The translations under genes and the position numbers were made by a program. From contig NZ_AXWW01000058.1 in the NCBI RefSeq assembly GCF_000482865.1, forward strand, positions 1-46,888: a stretch of DNA of 46,888 nt, written 5' to 3'. The stretch's first letter is position 1; the number at the start of each line of letters is the position of its first letter. This stretch comes from Actinokineospora inagensis DSM 44258 (GTDB taxonomy: Bacteria > Actinomycetota > Actinomycetes > Mycobacteriales > Pseudonocardiaceae). Shown here piece after piece: positions 26,772 through 35,362 of the stretch. The notes under the pieces are model-generated. The model was not told where the DNA came from. It did not search any database and saw only the letters and a program-made list of their open reading frames with translations.

Positions 26772-29106
26772 CCAGGTGCCCACCGACGACACCACCGGCT
26801 GGGCCGCCAACTCCGGCGCGGTCGACACCCGACCCCCGCCACCCGCGTCCACCTCGGCCTCACCCGAGGTGGACGAGACCCAGGTGGTGCGGCCGGGTTC
26901 GATGATCGGGTCGGTCGTGGTCGACGCACCCGGGGCCGCGTCGTCCGAGCCGGAGGCGACGCAAGCTGTCGCGGTCGATGAGGTGGACGAGACCCAGGTG
27001 GTGCAGCCGGAATCGGTCGCGGTGGAGCCGGAGACGACTCAGGTTGTTGGCGGCGGCGAAACGGATGACACCCAGGTGGTGCGGCCCGAGTCGATCATCG
27101 TGGTCGAGTTGCCCGCCTGGCCTGAAGAGGCCGACGCGACTCAGGTCGTGCCGCCGGAGTCGATCGGTGTCGAGTCGGAGGCCACCCAGGTGGTCGATGG
27201 CGATGGGATTGACGCCACTCAGGTGGTTTCGCCGGATGTCCTCGCGATCGAGTCCGCGACGACGGCGGTTGGGGTGGACGCCGGTGAGGTTACCCGGGTG
27301 TTCGCTGTTCCGGCGGAGTTCCGGCAGCAGAAGGTCGTCCCCGTCAAGCCGCCGGTGAAGGACTTGCGGCAGTGGGTGCGGCACGAGTTCGGTACGACCG
27401 TCGCGTTGGCCGGGGGACCGGTGCTGCCCACGGCGAAGCTCGCGGTGGTTTTCGGGGCGGATCCGGTGTTCGAGCGGCAAGCGCGAGCGGCGAAGGTGCG
27501 GGCGTTGACGGTGGCCGTCGAGGACGGCGTGGTTGTCGTCGGGCCGTTGGCGGTGCCCGGGGAGCCGGGTTGCGCGGCGTGTGCGCGGGCCCGGGTGCTC
27601 GCCGCTGCCGCGTCCTCGTCCCGTCCGGTCGACGTCGAGGCGACCGAGGTGGTGGTCGCCAGGCCGATCCCGGCGACCGTTGTGTCCACAGTGGACGAAA
27701 TGCTGCGGGCCGCGATCGGCGGTGACCGGGCGTTGCGGAACTTCGTGGTCGAAGTCGGGGACGCGTTGTGGCACAAGGTGATCCCACTCGCCGACTGCGA
27801 GCACTGCGGCGGCGCGGACGGCATCGCGACCCTCGGTCTCCCCGAGGACGAGGACGACCCCGAAGCGCTCCTGCAGGCCCTGGCGGGCTGGGTGGACCCG
27901 CTGACCGGCGTCATCCCGTGGGTCTCGGTGTCGGAACCGCTGCGGGGTGGGCCGTTCGTGGCGACCGCGGCGCCGCCGCACATCGCGCAGGGGGTGGACG
28001 TGCGGGCCACGCCGATCGGCTGGGGCAAGGGGATGACCCGGCACGAGGCGATCTTGTCCGCGGTGGGGGAGGCGGTCGAGCGGTACTCGGCGTCGCTGCC
28101 GGACCCCGACCGCGTCGTGTGGGCGCGGTCCGCCGACCTCGACGGCGAGATCCTGGACCCGCGCGAGTTCGCCCTCTACGAACCGCAGCAGTACGCCACG
28201 CAGGGCTTCCCGTACGTGCCCTACGACCGCCGGGTCGACCACCCGTGGGTGCGCGGCACCTGGTTGGGCGCGGACCGACCGGTGTGGGTGCCCGCCGTGT
28301 TCGCCTTCCTCGCCATGGGGCTGCTCAAGGAGCACCTCATCTGCCAGGGCACCTCCAACGGTCTCGCCGCGGGGGCCAACGCCGACATCGCCGCCGTGTC
28401 CGCGACGCTGGAGCTCGTCGAGCGCGACGCGATGATGTCGGCGTGGTTGACCGGCGCCAAGGGGCGGTTCGTCGAGCTGGACGACACGCTCGACATCGAG
28501 GTGGCCGACGTCGTCGAGGCGATCCGCGAGGCGGGACCCACCGTCGAGATCTACCTGCTGCCCACGTCCGCCTACGGCAGCACCGCCGTCGCCCTGGCCA
28601 TCGGGGACGGCAGGCGGTGGCCGGGCGTGGCGATGGGGTTGGGCGCCGACCGCTCCCCGCGCGCCGCCATCCGCTCCGCCGTGCTCGAACTCGCCCAGAC
28701 CGGCCCGCACCTCGCGGCGCTGCTGCGCGACCGGCACCGGGTGCCGCGCGACCCGACCGAGGTCCGCGACATGCTCGACCACGCCGCCTACTACTTCCCG
28801 CCCGACCGCGTCGACGCCTTCGACCGCCTCCGCTGCGGCGGCACCTCGCGCCTGGCCGACCTGCCCGAACCCGCCTTCGACACCTCGCTGGCCGACCTGG
28901 GCGCGCAGTTGGGCGGGGCAGGCGTGCGGGTCGCGGTGGTGGACGTGACCAGCGCCGACGTGGCCACCAGCCCGTTCCGGGTGGTGCGCGCGGTCAGCCC
29001 GGACCTGCAGCCGATCAACTACGGGTTCGGCACCGACCGGGCCCTGGTCAGCAGGCTCCGCCACCGCGGCTTGCCGGTCCGCCGGGTGATTCATCCGATT
29101 TGGTGA
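26719..29106 (+). CDS. Azoline-type cyclodehydratase: ThiF-like plus YcaO, with TQVV-repeat N-terminus
   Basis: This protein has up to 795 residues. Residues 1-200 are acidic, low in complexity and hold eight TQ(V/A)V motifs (T54, T81, T92, T107, T118, T141, T156, T167). Residues about 215-370 resemble the TOMM precursor-binding/ThiF-like domain, with two CxxC pairs (C285/C288 and C360/C363) that should bind zinc. Residues about 400-795 are a YcaO domain (KGMTRHEAILSAVGEAVERY; CQGTSNGLAAGAN; ATLELVERDAMM). Such fused proteins use ATP to turn Cys/Ser/Thr of a peptide into azolines. The C-terminus HPIW lacks the PxPxP tail. The GTG at 26719 lies in the small ORF; starts at 26761 or 26776 are possible. 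No oxidase, protease or clear precursor gene is adjacent. Confidence 0.87.
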   Translation: MTTTTVDPSRAARRVGGDQVPTDDTTGWAANSGAVDTRPPPPASTSASPEVDETQVVRPGSMIGSVVVDAPGAASSEPEATQAVAVDEVDETQVVQPESVAVEPETTQVVGGGETDDTQVVRPESIIVVELPAWPEEADATQVVPPESIGVESEATQVVDGDGIDATQVVSPDVLAIESATTAVGVDAGEVTRVFAVPAEFRQQKVVPVKPPVKDLRQWVRHEFGTTVALAGGPVLPTAKLAVVFGADPVFERQARAAKVRALTVAVEDGVVVVGPLAVPGEPGCAACARARVLAAAASSSRPVDVEATEVVVARPIPATVVSTVDEMLRAAIGGDRALRNFVVEVGDALWHKVIPLADCEHCGGADGIATLGLPEDEDDPEALLQALAGWVDPLTGVIPWVSVSEPLRGGPFVATAAPPHIAQGVDVRATPIGWGKGMTRHEAILSAVGEAVERYSASLPDPDRVVWARSADLDGEILDPREFALYEPQQYATQGFPYVPYDRRVDHPWVRGTWLGADRPVWVPAVFAFLAMGLLKEHLICQGTSNGLAAGANADIAAVSATLELVERDAMMSAWLTGAKGRFVELDDTLDIEVADVVEAIREAGPTVEIYLLPTSAYGSTAVALAIGDGRRWPGVAMGLGADRSPRAAIRSAVLELAQTGPHLAALLRDRHRVPRDPTEVRDMLDHAAYYFPPDRVDAFDRLRCGGTSRLADLPEPAFDTSLADLGAQLGGAGVRVAVVDVTSADVATSPFRVVRAVSPDLQPINYGFGTDRALVSRLRHRGLPVRRVIHPIW

Positions 29107-29153
29107 TGTCGCGTTCACCGGCCGGTCAGCGGCGGTGGGCACGATCACACCCC

Positions 29154-30416
29154 ATGCGCCGTACCGCCGCCGTCCTGGCGTCCCTGGCCCTGCTCCCCGT
29201 CCTCACCCTCCCCGCGACCGCCGACCTGCCCCAGGTCCGCGCGGTCACCGAGACCCCACCGAACTACGACGACAAAGCTGGTGGCAAGGCCGACGCCGAC
29301 GACCCGGCCATCTGGATCAACCGCGAGCACCCGGAGCGCAGCCGCGTCATCGGCACGCTGAAGAACGCGGGCCTCGACGTGTTCGACCTGGCGGGCAACC
29401 GCCTGCAGCACTTCGCCCCGCCGCCCGCGCCCACCCCGGACGCCGAGGCGGGCCGGTTCAACAACGTCGACGTGGTGCAGGCCGCCCGGGTCGGCCGCCG
29501 CACGCTGGACCTCGCCGTCGTGTCCGACCGGGGCCGCGACCGGATCCGGGTCTACGCCATCGATCGGTCCGGCGTGCTGACCGACGTCACCACCGCCACG
29601 CCGCCGCGCGCGTTCAGCGCCACCGAGGCCGAGGTCGACGACCAGCGCACCGCCTACGGCCTGGCCGTGGTGCCGGACCCGGCGGGTGGCGCCCCGTGGG
29701 TGGTCACCAGCAGGCGGCACGAGACCCGGATCGGCGTGTTCCGGCTGGCCGACGACGGCACCGGCCACATCACCTACCGCCGCGCCGATCTGCTCGACCT
29801 CCCCGCGACCTTCCCGGTCCCGGGCGGTTCGTGGTCGCCGTGCGAGGACCCGGGGGAGGGGCCGCAGGTCGAGGGCATGGTGTTCGACCCGACCGACGGG
29901 GTGCTCTACGCCGCGCAGGAGGACGTCGGCGTGTGGCGGATCCCGTTGCGGGACGGTCGGTTCGGCAAGCCCGCCCTGGTCGACAGGGTCCGCGAGTTCG
30001 GGCGGCCCGCCGGTTACGACGAGACCGCCGAGGAGTGCGTGTTCACCGGCCCGCCGTCGCCCGCCGCCGGTCGGTACATCTCCGCCGACGCCGAGGGCCT
30101 GACGATCGCCTACGGCAGGCACGGCGAGAAGACCCTGCTCGCGTCCAGCCAGGGCGACAGTACGTTCGTCGTCTACGACATCAGCCGCGGCTTCCGGCAC
30201 ACCACCGGGTTCGCCGTCGCCGATGGCTCCACTGTGGACGGTGTGCAGCACAGCGACGGCGGCGCGGTCACCTCGACCCCGCTCGGCCGGGACTTCCCGC
30301 ACGGGCTGCTGGTGCTGCACGACGGCGAGAACACCCCGGACGACGGCCGGGTGAGCACCAACTTCAAGTTCGTGCGCTGGGAACAGGTTCCCGGGTCCGG
30401 CCGAGCAGGGCGCTGA
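29154..30416 (+). CDS. Secreted beta-propeller phytase
   Basis: This 420-residue protein has a signal peptide (MRRTAAVLASLALLPVLTLPATA) and a beta-propeller phytase (3-phytase) domain. Family motifs are DADDPAIWIN, the GLDVFDLAGN blade, RFNNVDVV, VSDRGRDRIRVYAI and AYGLAVVPD. Later motifs are VEGMVFDP, LYAAQEDVGVWR, ISADAEGLTI, LLASSQGDSTFVVYD and HSDGGAVT. The enzyme is calcium-dependent and releases phosphate from phytate outside the cell. The ATG at 29154 begins the signal peptide; an ATG at 29106 overlapping the YcaO stop would add 16 residues. The gene's last 53 bases overlap the convergent membrane-protein gene. No Pho box was recognised. Confidence 0.9.
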   Translation: MRRTAAVLASLALLPVLTLPATADLPQVRAVTETPPNYDDKAGGKADADDPAIWINREHPERSRVIGTLKNAGLDVFDLAGNRLQHFAPPPAPTPDAEAGRFNNVDVVQAARVGRRTLDLAVVSDRGRDRIRVYAIDRSGVLTDVTTATPPRAFSATEAEVDDQRTAYGLAVVPDPAGGAPWVVTSRRHETRIGVFRLADDGTGHITYRRADLLDLPATFPVPGGSWSPCEDPGEGPQVEGMVFDPTDGVLYAAQEDVGVWRIPLRDGRFGKPALVDRVREFGRPAGYDETAEECVFTGPPSPAAGRYISADAEGLTIAYGRHGEKTLLASSQGDSTFVVYDISRGFRHTTGFAVADGSTVDGVQHSDGGAVTSTPLGRDFPHGLLVLHDGENTPDDGRVSTNFKFVRWEQVPGSGRAGR

Positions 30417-31524
30417 CGCCGACGAACGCCGCCGCCAAGACCAGGGCCGCCGCGACCCACCAGGTCGGGTGGCCTTGGTCCACCAGCGGCGGGCCGAGCA
30501 GGTCCCGGTCGCCGATCGGGCCCGCGGGCGCCCCGACCAGGCCGAGGACCACCACCAACACCAGCGGCGCCCCGCCCACCTGGTCCGCCGCGACCGCGCC
30601 CGCCAACACGACGAGCCCGATCCCCACGGCGAGCAACACCGGCGCGTGCCCGCCGACGAGCGGCAGTTCCACCCCGGCCACCGTCGCCGTGATCGCGAAC
30701 AGCGCGGCCCGCCACCGGCTCAACCCCAGCGCGCCGAACACCAGGCCGCCGACCACCAGCGCGGCCCAGGCGAACACGCTCGGCCGGGACCCCAGGCCCA
30801 TGTCGATCCGCGCCCCGGCGCCGACCAGCGCCACGCCGACGACGCCGACCACCATCAACGCCACCGTCTCCGCCGCCGCGTGTACCGCGACGAACACGGC
30901 CACCCCCAGCAGCACCACCAGAGCCGACACCCCCACCGGCTCGACCCCGACCCCGGCGGCGAGCACCCCGGCCACCAGCAGCCACGGCGACCCGGGCCGC
31001 GCGCCCGCGTCCCGCCTGCTCATCAGCACGCCGCTCGCCGCGCCCGCCACCGCGAGACCCGCCGCCACGAACGGCACTATGTCCCATGTGGACGGTGCAA
31101 AGCCGTTGCCCGCCAACGGACCGCTCACCGCGAACGCGCCGACCGCGATACCGCCCAGCGCCGAACCGTAGGCCCGGTGCCCACCCGCGAGCAGCCGCGA
31201 CGCCGCGCCGAGCGCGCCCAACACCAGCAGGACCGCGGCGACCGAGGTCAACACCGACACGAGCCGCAACCGGGCGGCCGGGTCCTCGGGCAACGGGCTG
31301 CTGTCCACCCACAACACCGCGTCGGCCAGGCTCAACGCCCCGCCGACCACCAACACCCAGGGCCAGGCCCGACCGGGGAATCGCCACAACGGCACCAGCG
31401 CGCCCACCGCGACCAACGGCGGCACCCACCACAGCCCGCCGAGCCCCCCGGCGGGCGCGGGATGGCGCAGCAGCAGCGCGCCGGTCGTGGCGAGGGCGGC
31501 CAGGAAGGCCCACCGAGAGGTCAT
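30364..31524 (-). CDS. Polytopic membrane protein of unknown function
   Basis: I recognise no family beyond an integral membrane protein. This 386-residue protein consists of about twelve hydrophobic segments in Ala/Val/Leu/Gly-rich sequence (for example WAFLAALATTGALLL, ALVVLLGVAVFVAVHA, LLAVGIGLVVLAGAVAA). It has short loops and few charged residues. The ATG at 31524 is chosen because TACGAT on the minus strand ends seven bases before it, with no ribosome site between, fitting a leaderless mRNA. A perfect 15-base palindrome (31533-31547) covers that promoter. The start also overlaps the end of a minus-strand reading frame by ATGA. Its 3' end overlaps the convergent phytase gene. Confidence 0.72.
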   Translation of the reverse strand: MTSRWAFLAALATTGALLLRHPAPAGGLGGLWWVPPLVAVGALVPLWRFPGRAWPWVLVVGGALSLADAVLWVDSSPLPEDPAARLRLVSVLTSVAAVLLVLGALGAASRLLAGGHRAYGSALGGIAVGAFAVSGPLAGNGFAPSTWDIVPFVAAGLAVAGAASGVLMSRRDAGARPGSPWLLVAGVLAAGVGVEPVGVSALVVLLGVAVFVAVHAAAETVALMVVGVVGVALVGAGARIDMGLGSRPSVFAWAALVVGGLVFGALGLSRWRAALFAITATVAGVELPLVGGHAPVLLAVGIGLVVLAGAVAADQVGGAPLVLVVVLGLVGAPAGPIGDRDLLGPPLVDQGHPTWWVAAALVLAAAFVGVSALLGRTREPVPSART

Positions 31525-31532
31525 GATCGCGA

Positions 31533-31547
31533 TCGTACATCGTACGA
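31533..31547. promoter_or_regulatory. Palindrome over a leaderless promoter
   Basis: TCGTAC-ATC-GTACGA is a perfect inverted repeat with 6-base arms. It overlaps the -10-like TACGAT hexamers (minus strand) just before the membrane-protein ATG at 31524. A repressor bound here would block transcription start. No regulator gene is adjacent. Confidence 0.55.
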
Positions 31548-31701
31548 AGTAGGCGGGCCCCCGCCTTCGCCCGCCGACCACGCGGTCGCCACGACGGCGC
31601 CCGAACCCGCGTCGTCCGACCCCGGAGGCGCCGAACCGCCCGCACCGGGGGCATCGGTGGCGGGCGGCTCGGCCGGTACAACGAACGACGTCGGCGCCAG
31701 G

Positions 31702-33111
31702 CTACGCCTCACGCGCGTTTTCCCGTGCGTTCGCCCGTGCGGCCGAATCCGAAGCGGGTTCCGCCGTCGGTTCGTGCGCACCGTCATCGGGGTGTGCGTC
31801 CACCTGGGTCGCCTCGTCAAACGGTTGGCGGCCGGAGAGGACGGCGGCGGCGCGGTCCCGGTCCAGGCCGCCGGTCCACGCGCCGACCAGGACCGTGGCC
31901 ACCGCGTTGCCCGCGAAGTTGGTCAACGCCCGCGCCTCGGACATGAACCGGTCGACGCCCACGACCAGGCCGACGCCGGGCACCAGGTCCGGCCGGTGCG
32001 CCTGCAGACCGCCCGCCAGGGTCGCCAGGCCCGCGCCGCTGACCCCGGCCGCGCCCTTGGCGGCCACGACCATGAACGCCAGCAGGCCGAACTGCTCGGC
32101 GACCGACATCGGCCTGCCGGTCGCGTTGGCGACGAACAGGGTCGCCATCGTCAGGTAGATCGCGGTGCCGTCGAGGTTGAACGAGTAGCCCGTCGGCACG
32201 GTGATCCCGACGACCGGCTTGCTCACCCCGAGGTGCTCCATCTTCGCGATCAACCGCGGCAGCGCCACCTCCGACGACGACGTGGACAGGATCAACAGGA
32301 ACTCGCGGCCGAGGTAGCGCAGCAGCGCGAACAGGTTCAGCCGGGTGACCGTCCACAACAGCGGCCCCAGCACGACCACGACGAACAGCGCGCAGGTGGC
32401 GTAGAAGCCCACCATGATCACGGCGAGGCTGGTGAGCGCGGCCACCCCGGTCGCGCCGACCACCGCCGCGATCGCGCCGAACGCGCCGACCGGCGCCGCC
32501 CACATGATCATCGCCAGTACCCGGAACACCAGGCGCTGCAGGTGCCCGATCCCGCGCCGGACCGGCTCGCCCGCGGCGCCGCTGAACTGCAGGGCGAACC
32601 CGACGAGCAGCGCCACCAGCAGTGTCTGCAGCACGTTGCCCTCGGTCAGCGCCGACACGAGCGTCGCCGGGATCAACCCGAGCAGGAACTCGGTGGTCGA
32701 CGCGCCGCTCTTGGCCTGGGCCTGGCCGGTCGCCCGCAGCGCGTCGGTCAGGTGCAGGCCGTCGCCGGGGTGCAGCACGTTGCCGACCAGCAACCCGATC
32801 GCCAGCGCGACCGTGGACATCACCAGGAAGTAGCCCAGCGCCAGGCCGCCGACCCGGCCGACGCTGCTCGCCCTGGCCACCGAGCCGACCCCGAGCACGA
32901 TCGTGCAGAAGATGATCGGGCTGATCATCATCTTGACCAGCGCGACGAACCCGGTGCCCAGCGGCGCCAGCGCCTTGCCGGTACCGGGGAACAGCAGGCC
33001 CACCGCGATGCCGAGCGCGACCGCGACCACCACGGCCAGGTACAGCAGGTGGGTGTGGTCACGCCGGGCGCGCGGCGGGGGAGCGTCCTCGGCTGGGCTG
33101 CTGGTGCTCAC
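31702..33111 (-). CDS. Dicarboxylate/amino acid:cation symporter (DctA/GltP family)
   Basis: This 469-residue transporter belongs to the DAACS family, which imports C4-dicarboxylates or glutamate/aspartate with protons or sodium. Diagnostic motifs are MMISPIIFCTIVLGVGS, the serine-rich hairpin LSTSSSEVALPRL, and SFNLDGTAIYLTMATLF (NMDGT region). The last is RFMSEARALTNFAGNAVATV with the conserved Asp/Asn substrate and ion ligands. It has eight membrane helices and two re-entrant loops by family. The acidic C-terminal tail (about 430-469) is probably cytoplasmic. The GTG at 33111 has a perfect AGGAGG eight bases upstream; an in-frame start at 33153 is not needed. Substrate choice among dicarboxylates and acidic amino acids is undecided. 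Confidence 0.92.
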   Translation of the reverse strand: MSTSSPAEDAPPPRARRDHTHLLYLAVVVAVALGIAVGLLFPGTGKALAPLGTGFVALVKMMISPIIFCTIVLGVGSVARASSVGRVGGLALGYFLVMSTVALAIGLLVGNVLHPGDGLHLTDALRATGQAQAKSGASTTEFLLGLIPATLVSALTEGNVLQTLLVALLVGFALQFSGAAGEPVRRGIGHLQRLVFRVLAMIMWAAPVGAFGAIAAVVGATGVAALTSLAVIMVGFYATCALFVVVVLGPLLWTVTRLNLFALLRYLGREFLLILSTSSSEVALPRLIAKMEHLGVSKPVVGITVPTGYSFNLDGTAIYLTMATLFVANATGRPMSVAEQFGLLAFMVVAAKGAAGVSGAGLATLAGGLQAHRPDLVPGVGLVVGVDRFMSEARALTNFAGNAVATVLVGAWTGGLDRDRAAAVLSGRQPFDEATQVDAHPDDGAHEPTAEPASDSAARANARENAREA

Positions 33112-33164
33112 GGGGCCGCCTCCTGAGTCCGGGGTCGCAGGCCCCCTCATCATGTGGCAGCGGC

Positions 33165-33178
33165 CACCCGTGCGGGTG
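33165..33178. terminator. Small hairpin downstream of the DUF1844 gene
   Basis: CACCCG (33165-33170) and CGGGTG (33173-33178) pair around TG. It lies 57-70 bases after the stop of the minus-strand DUF1844 gene and before the symporter gene. It could separate the two transcripts. Confidence 0.3.
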
Positions 33179-33234
33179 CGGAGTTGGTCATTTCCTCACT
33201 GACCGCGCCCGGCGTCACCCGGGTGGGCGAGTGG

Positions 33235-33609
33235 TCAGTACACCGGGCCGGTGAACTTCTCGCCCGGACCCTGACCCGGCTCGTCCGGGAACGCGGACGC
33301 CTCGCGGAACGCCTTCTGCAGCGACTGCAGGCCGTCCCGGATCGGCGCGGCGTGCGGGCCGAGGTACTCGACCGAGGCGGTGACCAGACCGGCCAGCGCG
33401 GTGATCAGCCTGCGCGCCTCGTCCAGGTCGCGCCGCGGGCTGGTGTCCGGGTCGGGGTCGGCGAGGCCGAGCCGCTCGGCCGCGGCCGACATCAGCACCA
33501 CCGCGGCCCGGCTGATCACCTCGACGCTGGGAATGTCGCCGAGGTCGCGCGGGTTGGGACCGGTGTCGTCCGAGGTGGCGGGGCCGGGTGCGGCGGGGGA
33601 GTCGTTCAC
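33235..33609 (-). CDS. DUF1844 domain protein
   Basis: This 124-residue protein belongs to DUF1844, a small actinobacterial family of unknown role. The core (about 28-95) shows [21 protein letters not shown] and [16 protein letters not shown], forming helices. Both ends are Pro/Asp-rich and probably disordered. The family is often found next to infC, as here, where the gene is divergent from the infC operon across a 335-base leader. The GTG at 33609 is the only start before the leader region. Confidence 0.87.
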   Translation of the reverse strand: MNDSPAAPGPATSDDTGPNPRDLGDIPSVEVISRAAVVLMSAAAERLGLADPDPDTSPRRDLDEARRLITALAGLVTASVEYLGPHAAPIRDGLQSLQKAFREASAFPDEPGQGPGEKFTGPVY

Positions 33610-33944
33610 GGTCTGCTACCCTTGCACGTGCGACCAGCCCCCGTCAGTGCGGGGGCGGCAAAGTGGAGCCCCCGCTCCCACCCGAGTCACCGCGAGGAGG
33701 CCGGGTCCGGTTGCCGCGAACCGCCGGGAATTCTCGGTGGAACAGTGGTGTCCCCGGTGCGCGTCGGCTCCATGCCGCCCGCGTCGGGCAATCGGTCGGA
33801 AGCGGGCCCCGCGCTGCCAGCAGGCAGGACGGGGCTCGAGGTGTTTTTCGGGGCCCGCACGCGCCGCGCACGTCGCAGGATGGACGTGTGACGTGTCCGC
33901 CCGCCCGGGGCGGCCGCGGATCGCAACCGGACCAAGGAGGCCCC
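33610..33944 (+). other. infC leader region
   Basis: No gene is present; frames on both strands are unlike any protein. A -10-like TACCCT (33617-33622) would start a leader of about 315 nucleotides. The leader holds a G/C-rich structured block (33802-33858) that can form two exclusive stems. It ends in AAGGAGG (33934-33940) four bases before the ATC start of infC. Long leaders with attenuators precede infC in other bacteria, which fits a regulatory role here. Confidence 0.55.
33802..33858 (+). promoter_or_regulatory. Candidate infC attenuator with two competing stems
   Basis: GCGGGCCCCG (33802-33811) is perfectly complementary to CGGGGCCCGC (33849-33858). Its inner part can also pair with CGGGGCTC (33830-33837). 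The second option encloses the small hairpin CTGCC-AGCA-GGCAG (33814-33827) and is followed six bases later by TTTTT (33844-33848). This gives a terminator-like form and an alternative form that buries the T-run. Confidence 0.55.
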
Positions 33945-34625
33945 ATCAGCACGGAGACACGCATCAACGACCGCATCCGCGTGCCGGAGGTCCGACTCGT
34001 CGGACCCAACGGCGAACAGGTCGGGATCGTCCGCATCGAGGACGCCCTCCGCCTGGCGCAGGAAGCGGATCTTGATCTCGTCGAGGTCGCCCCCCAGGCA
34101 CGCCCGCCGGTCTGCAAGCTCATGGACTTCGGCAAGTTCAAGTACGAGAGCGCGCAGAAGGCCCGCGAGTCCCGGCGCAACCAGGTGCTCACCGTCATCA
34201 AGGAGCAGAAGCTCCGACCGAAGATCGACTCCCACGACTACGAGACCAAGAAGCGCAACGTGGTTCGCTTCCTCGAGCACGGGAACAAGGTCAAGGTCAC
34301 CATCATGTTCCGCGGCCGCGAGCAGTCCCGCCCCGAGCTGGGCTTCCGCCTGCTCAAGCGGCTCGCCGAGGACGTGCAGGAGCTGGGCTTCGTCGAGTCG
34401 TCCGCCAAGCAGGACGGCCGCAACATGATCATGGTGCTGGCGCCGCACAAGAACGTTCGGCCCAAGCCGAAGTCGACCTCGGCGAACTCCACCGACGACC
34501 AGCAGGACATCGACGTCGACAGCATCGACCCGATCGAGGCCATCGACACCGTCGCGGCCATCGAGACCGTCGAAGCCGTCGACGCCGACTCCCCGGGCAC
34601 TGGCGAGACCCAGACCGAGGAGTGA
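33945..34625 (+). CDS. infC: Translation initiation factor IF-3
   Basis: This 226-residue factor binds the 30S subunit, prevents premature 50S joining and proofreads the start codon. The N domain starts with [20 protein letters not shown]. The linker carries [15 protein letters not shown], and the C domain shows [13 protein letters not shown]. The only start fitting the family is ATC at 33945, preceded by AAGGAGG. A non-AUG rare start allows IF-3 to repress its own translation, as known for the AUU start in E. coli. The last 45 residues are an unusual acidic extension with [23 protein letters not shown] repetition. It is first gene of infC-rpmI-rplT-methyltransferase. Confidence 0.95.
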   Translation: MSTETRINDRIRVPEVRLVGPNGEQVGIVRIEDALRLAQEADLDLVEVAPQARPPVCKLMDFGKFKYESAQKARESRRNQVLTVIKEQKLRPKIDSHDYETKKRNVVRFLEHGNKVKVTIMFRGREQSRPELGFRLLKRLAEDVQELGFVESSAKQDGRNMIMVLAPHKNVRPKPKSTSANSTDDQQDIDVDSIDPIEAIDTVAAIETVEAVDADSPGTGETQTEE

Positions 34626-34705
34626 CCAGCCGGGCCCCGGCCCGCACCCCCGAAGGCCGCCCGCGCGCCCCGCGCCCGCGGGCGGCACGACGACGAGGAA
34701 CCACC

Positions 34706-34900
34706 ATGCCGAAGATGAAGACCCACTCCGGTACCGCCAAGCGCGTGCGGATCACCGGCAAGGGCAAGCTGCGCCGCCAGCAGGCGGGCCTGCGCCACAA
34801 GCTGGAGAAGAAGTCCAGCACGCTCACCCGGCGCCTCACCGGCACCGAGGAAGTGGCCAAGTCCGACGTGCGCCGCCTCAACCGGCTGCTGGCCCGCTAG
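34706..34900 (+). CDS. rpmI: 50S ribosomal protein L35
   Basis: This 64-residue protein is L35, shown by [20 protein letters not shown] at its start, the basic middle, and the end RRLNRLLAR. It is part of the large ribosomal subunit. The ATG at 34706 has GAGGAA nearby. It lies 80 bases after infC and 61 before rplT, the standard order of this operon, and is probably co-transcribed with both. Confidence 0.97.
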   Translation: MPKMKTHSGTAKRVRITGKGKLRRQQAGLRHKLEKKSSTLTRRLTGTEEVAKSDVRRLNRLLAR

Positions 34901-34961
34901 TACCCCACCCTTGACCACCTGGGCGTCGCCGAGCGCCCTCTAGATCGACAGGACGGATACC

Positions 34962-35339
34962 GTGGCACGCGTCAAGCGGGCGGTCAACGCCCAAAAGAAG
35001 CGCCGCACGACCCTCGAACTGGCCAGCGGTTACCGCGGCCAGCGCTCGCGGCTGTACCGCAAGGCCAAGGAGCAGGTGCTCCACTCGCTCAACTACGCCT
35101 ACCGGGACCGTCGCGCCCGCAAGGGTGACTTCCGCAAGCTGTGGATCCAGCGGATCAACGCCGCGGCCCGGCAGAACGGCATGAGCTACAACCGCTTCAT
35201 CGAGGGTCTGCGCGTTGGCGGGGTCGAGGTCGACCGCAAGATCCTCGCCGAGCTCGCGGTCAGCGACCCTACCGCCTTCACCGCCCTGGTCGAGTTGGCC
35301 CGCGTCAACGCGGGCGCCCAGGGCAAGGCCGCTTCCTGA
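34962..35339 (+). CDS. rplT: 50S ribosomal protein L20
   Basis: This 125-residue protein is L20, an early assembly protein of the 50S subunit and in some bacteria a regulator of its own operon. Family sequence is clear: [54 protein letters not shown] and [12 protein letters not shown]. The GTG at 34962 follows ACAGGA. The methyltransferase gene starts 23 bases after its stop, so the operon continues. Confidence 0.97.
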   Translation: MARVKRAVNAQKKRRTTLELASGYRGQRSRLYRKAKEQVLHSLNYAYRDRRARKGDFRKLWIQRINAAARQNGMSYNRFIEGLRVGGVEVDRKILAELAVSDPTAFTALVELARVNAGAQGKAAS

Positions 35340-35362
35340 ACAGCCGTCCGCGACCCGGGGCC

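Noticed and set aside
31521..31820. 99-codon minus-strand ORF between the symporter and membrane-protein genes
   Set aside because: It begins inside the symporter gene without a ribosome site and is low in complexity. Its ATGA overlap with the next gene is noted, but the leaderless promoter there makes coupling unlikely.
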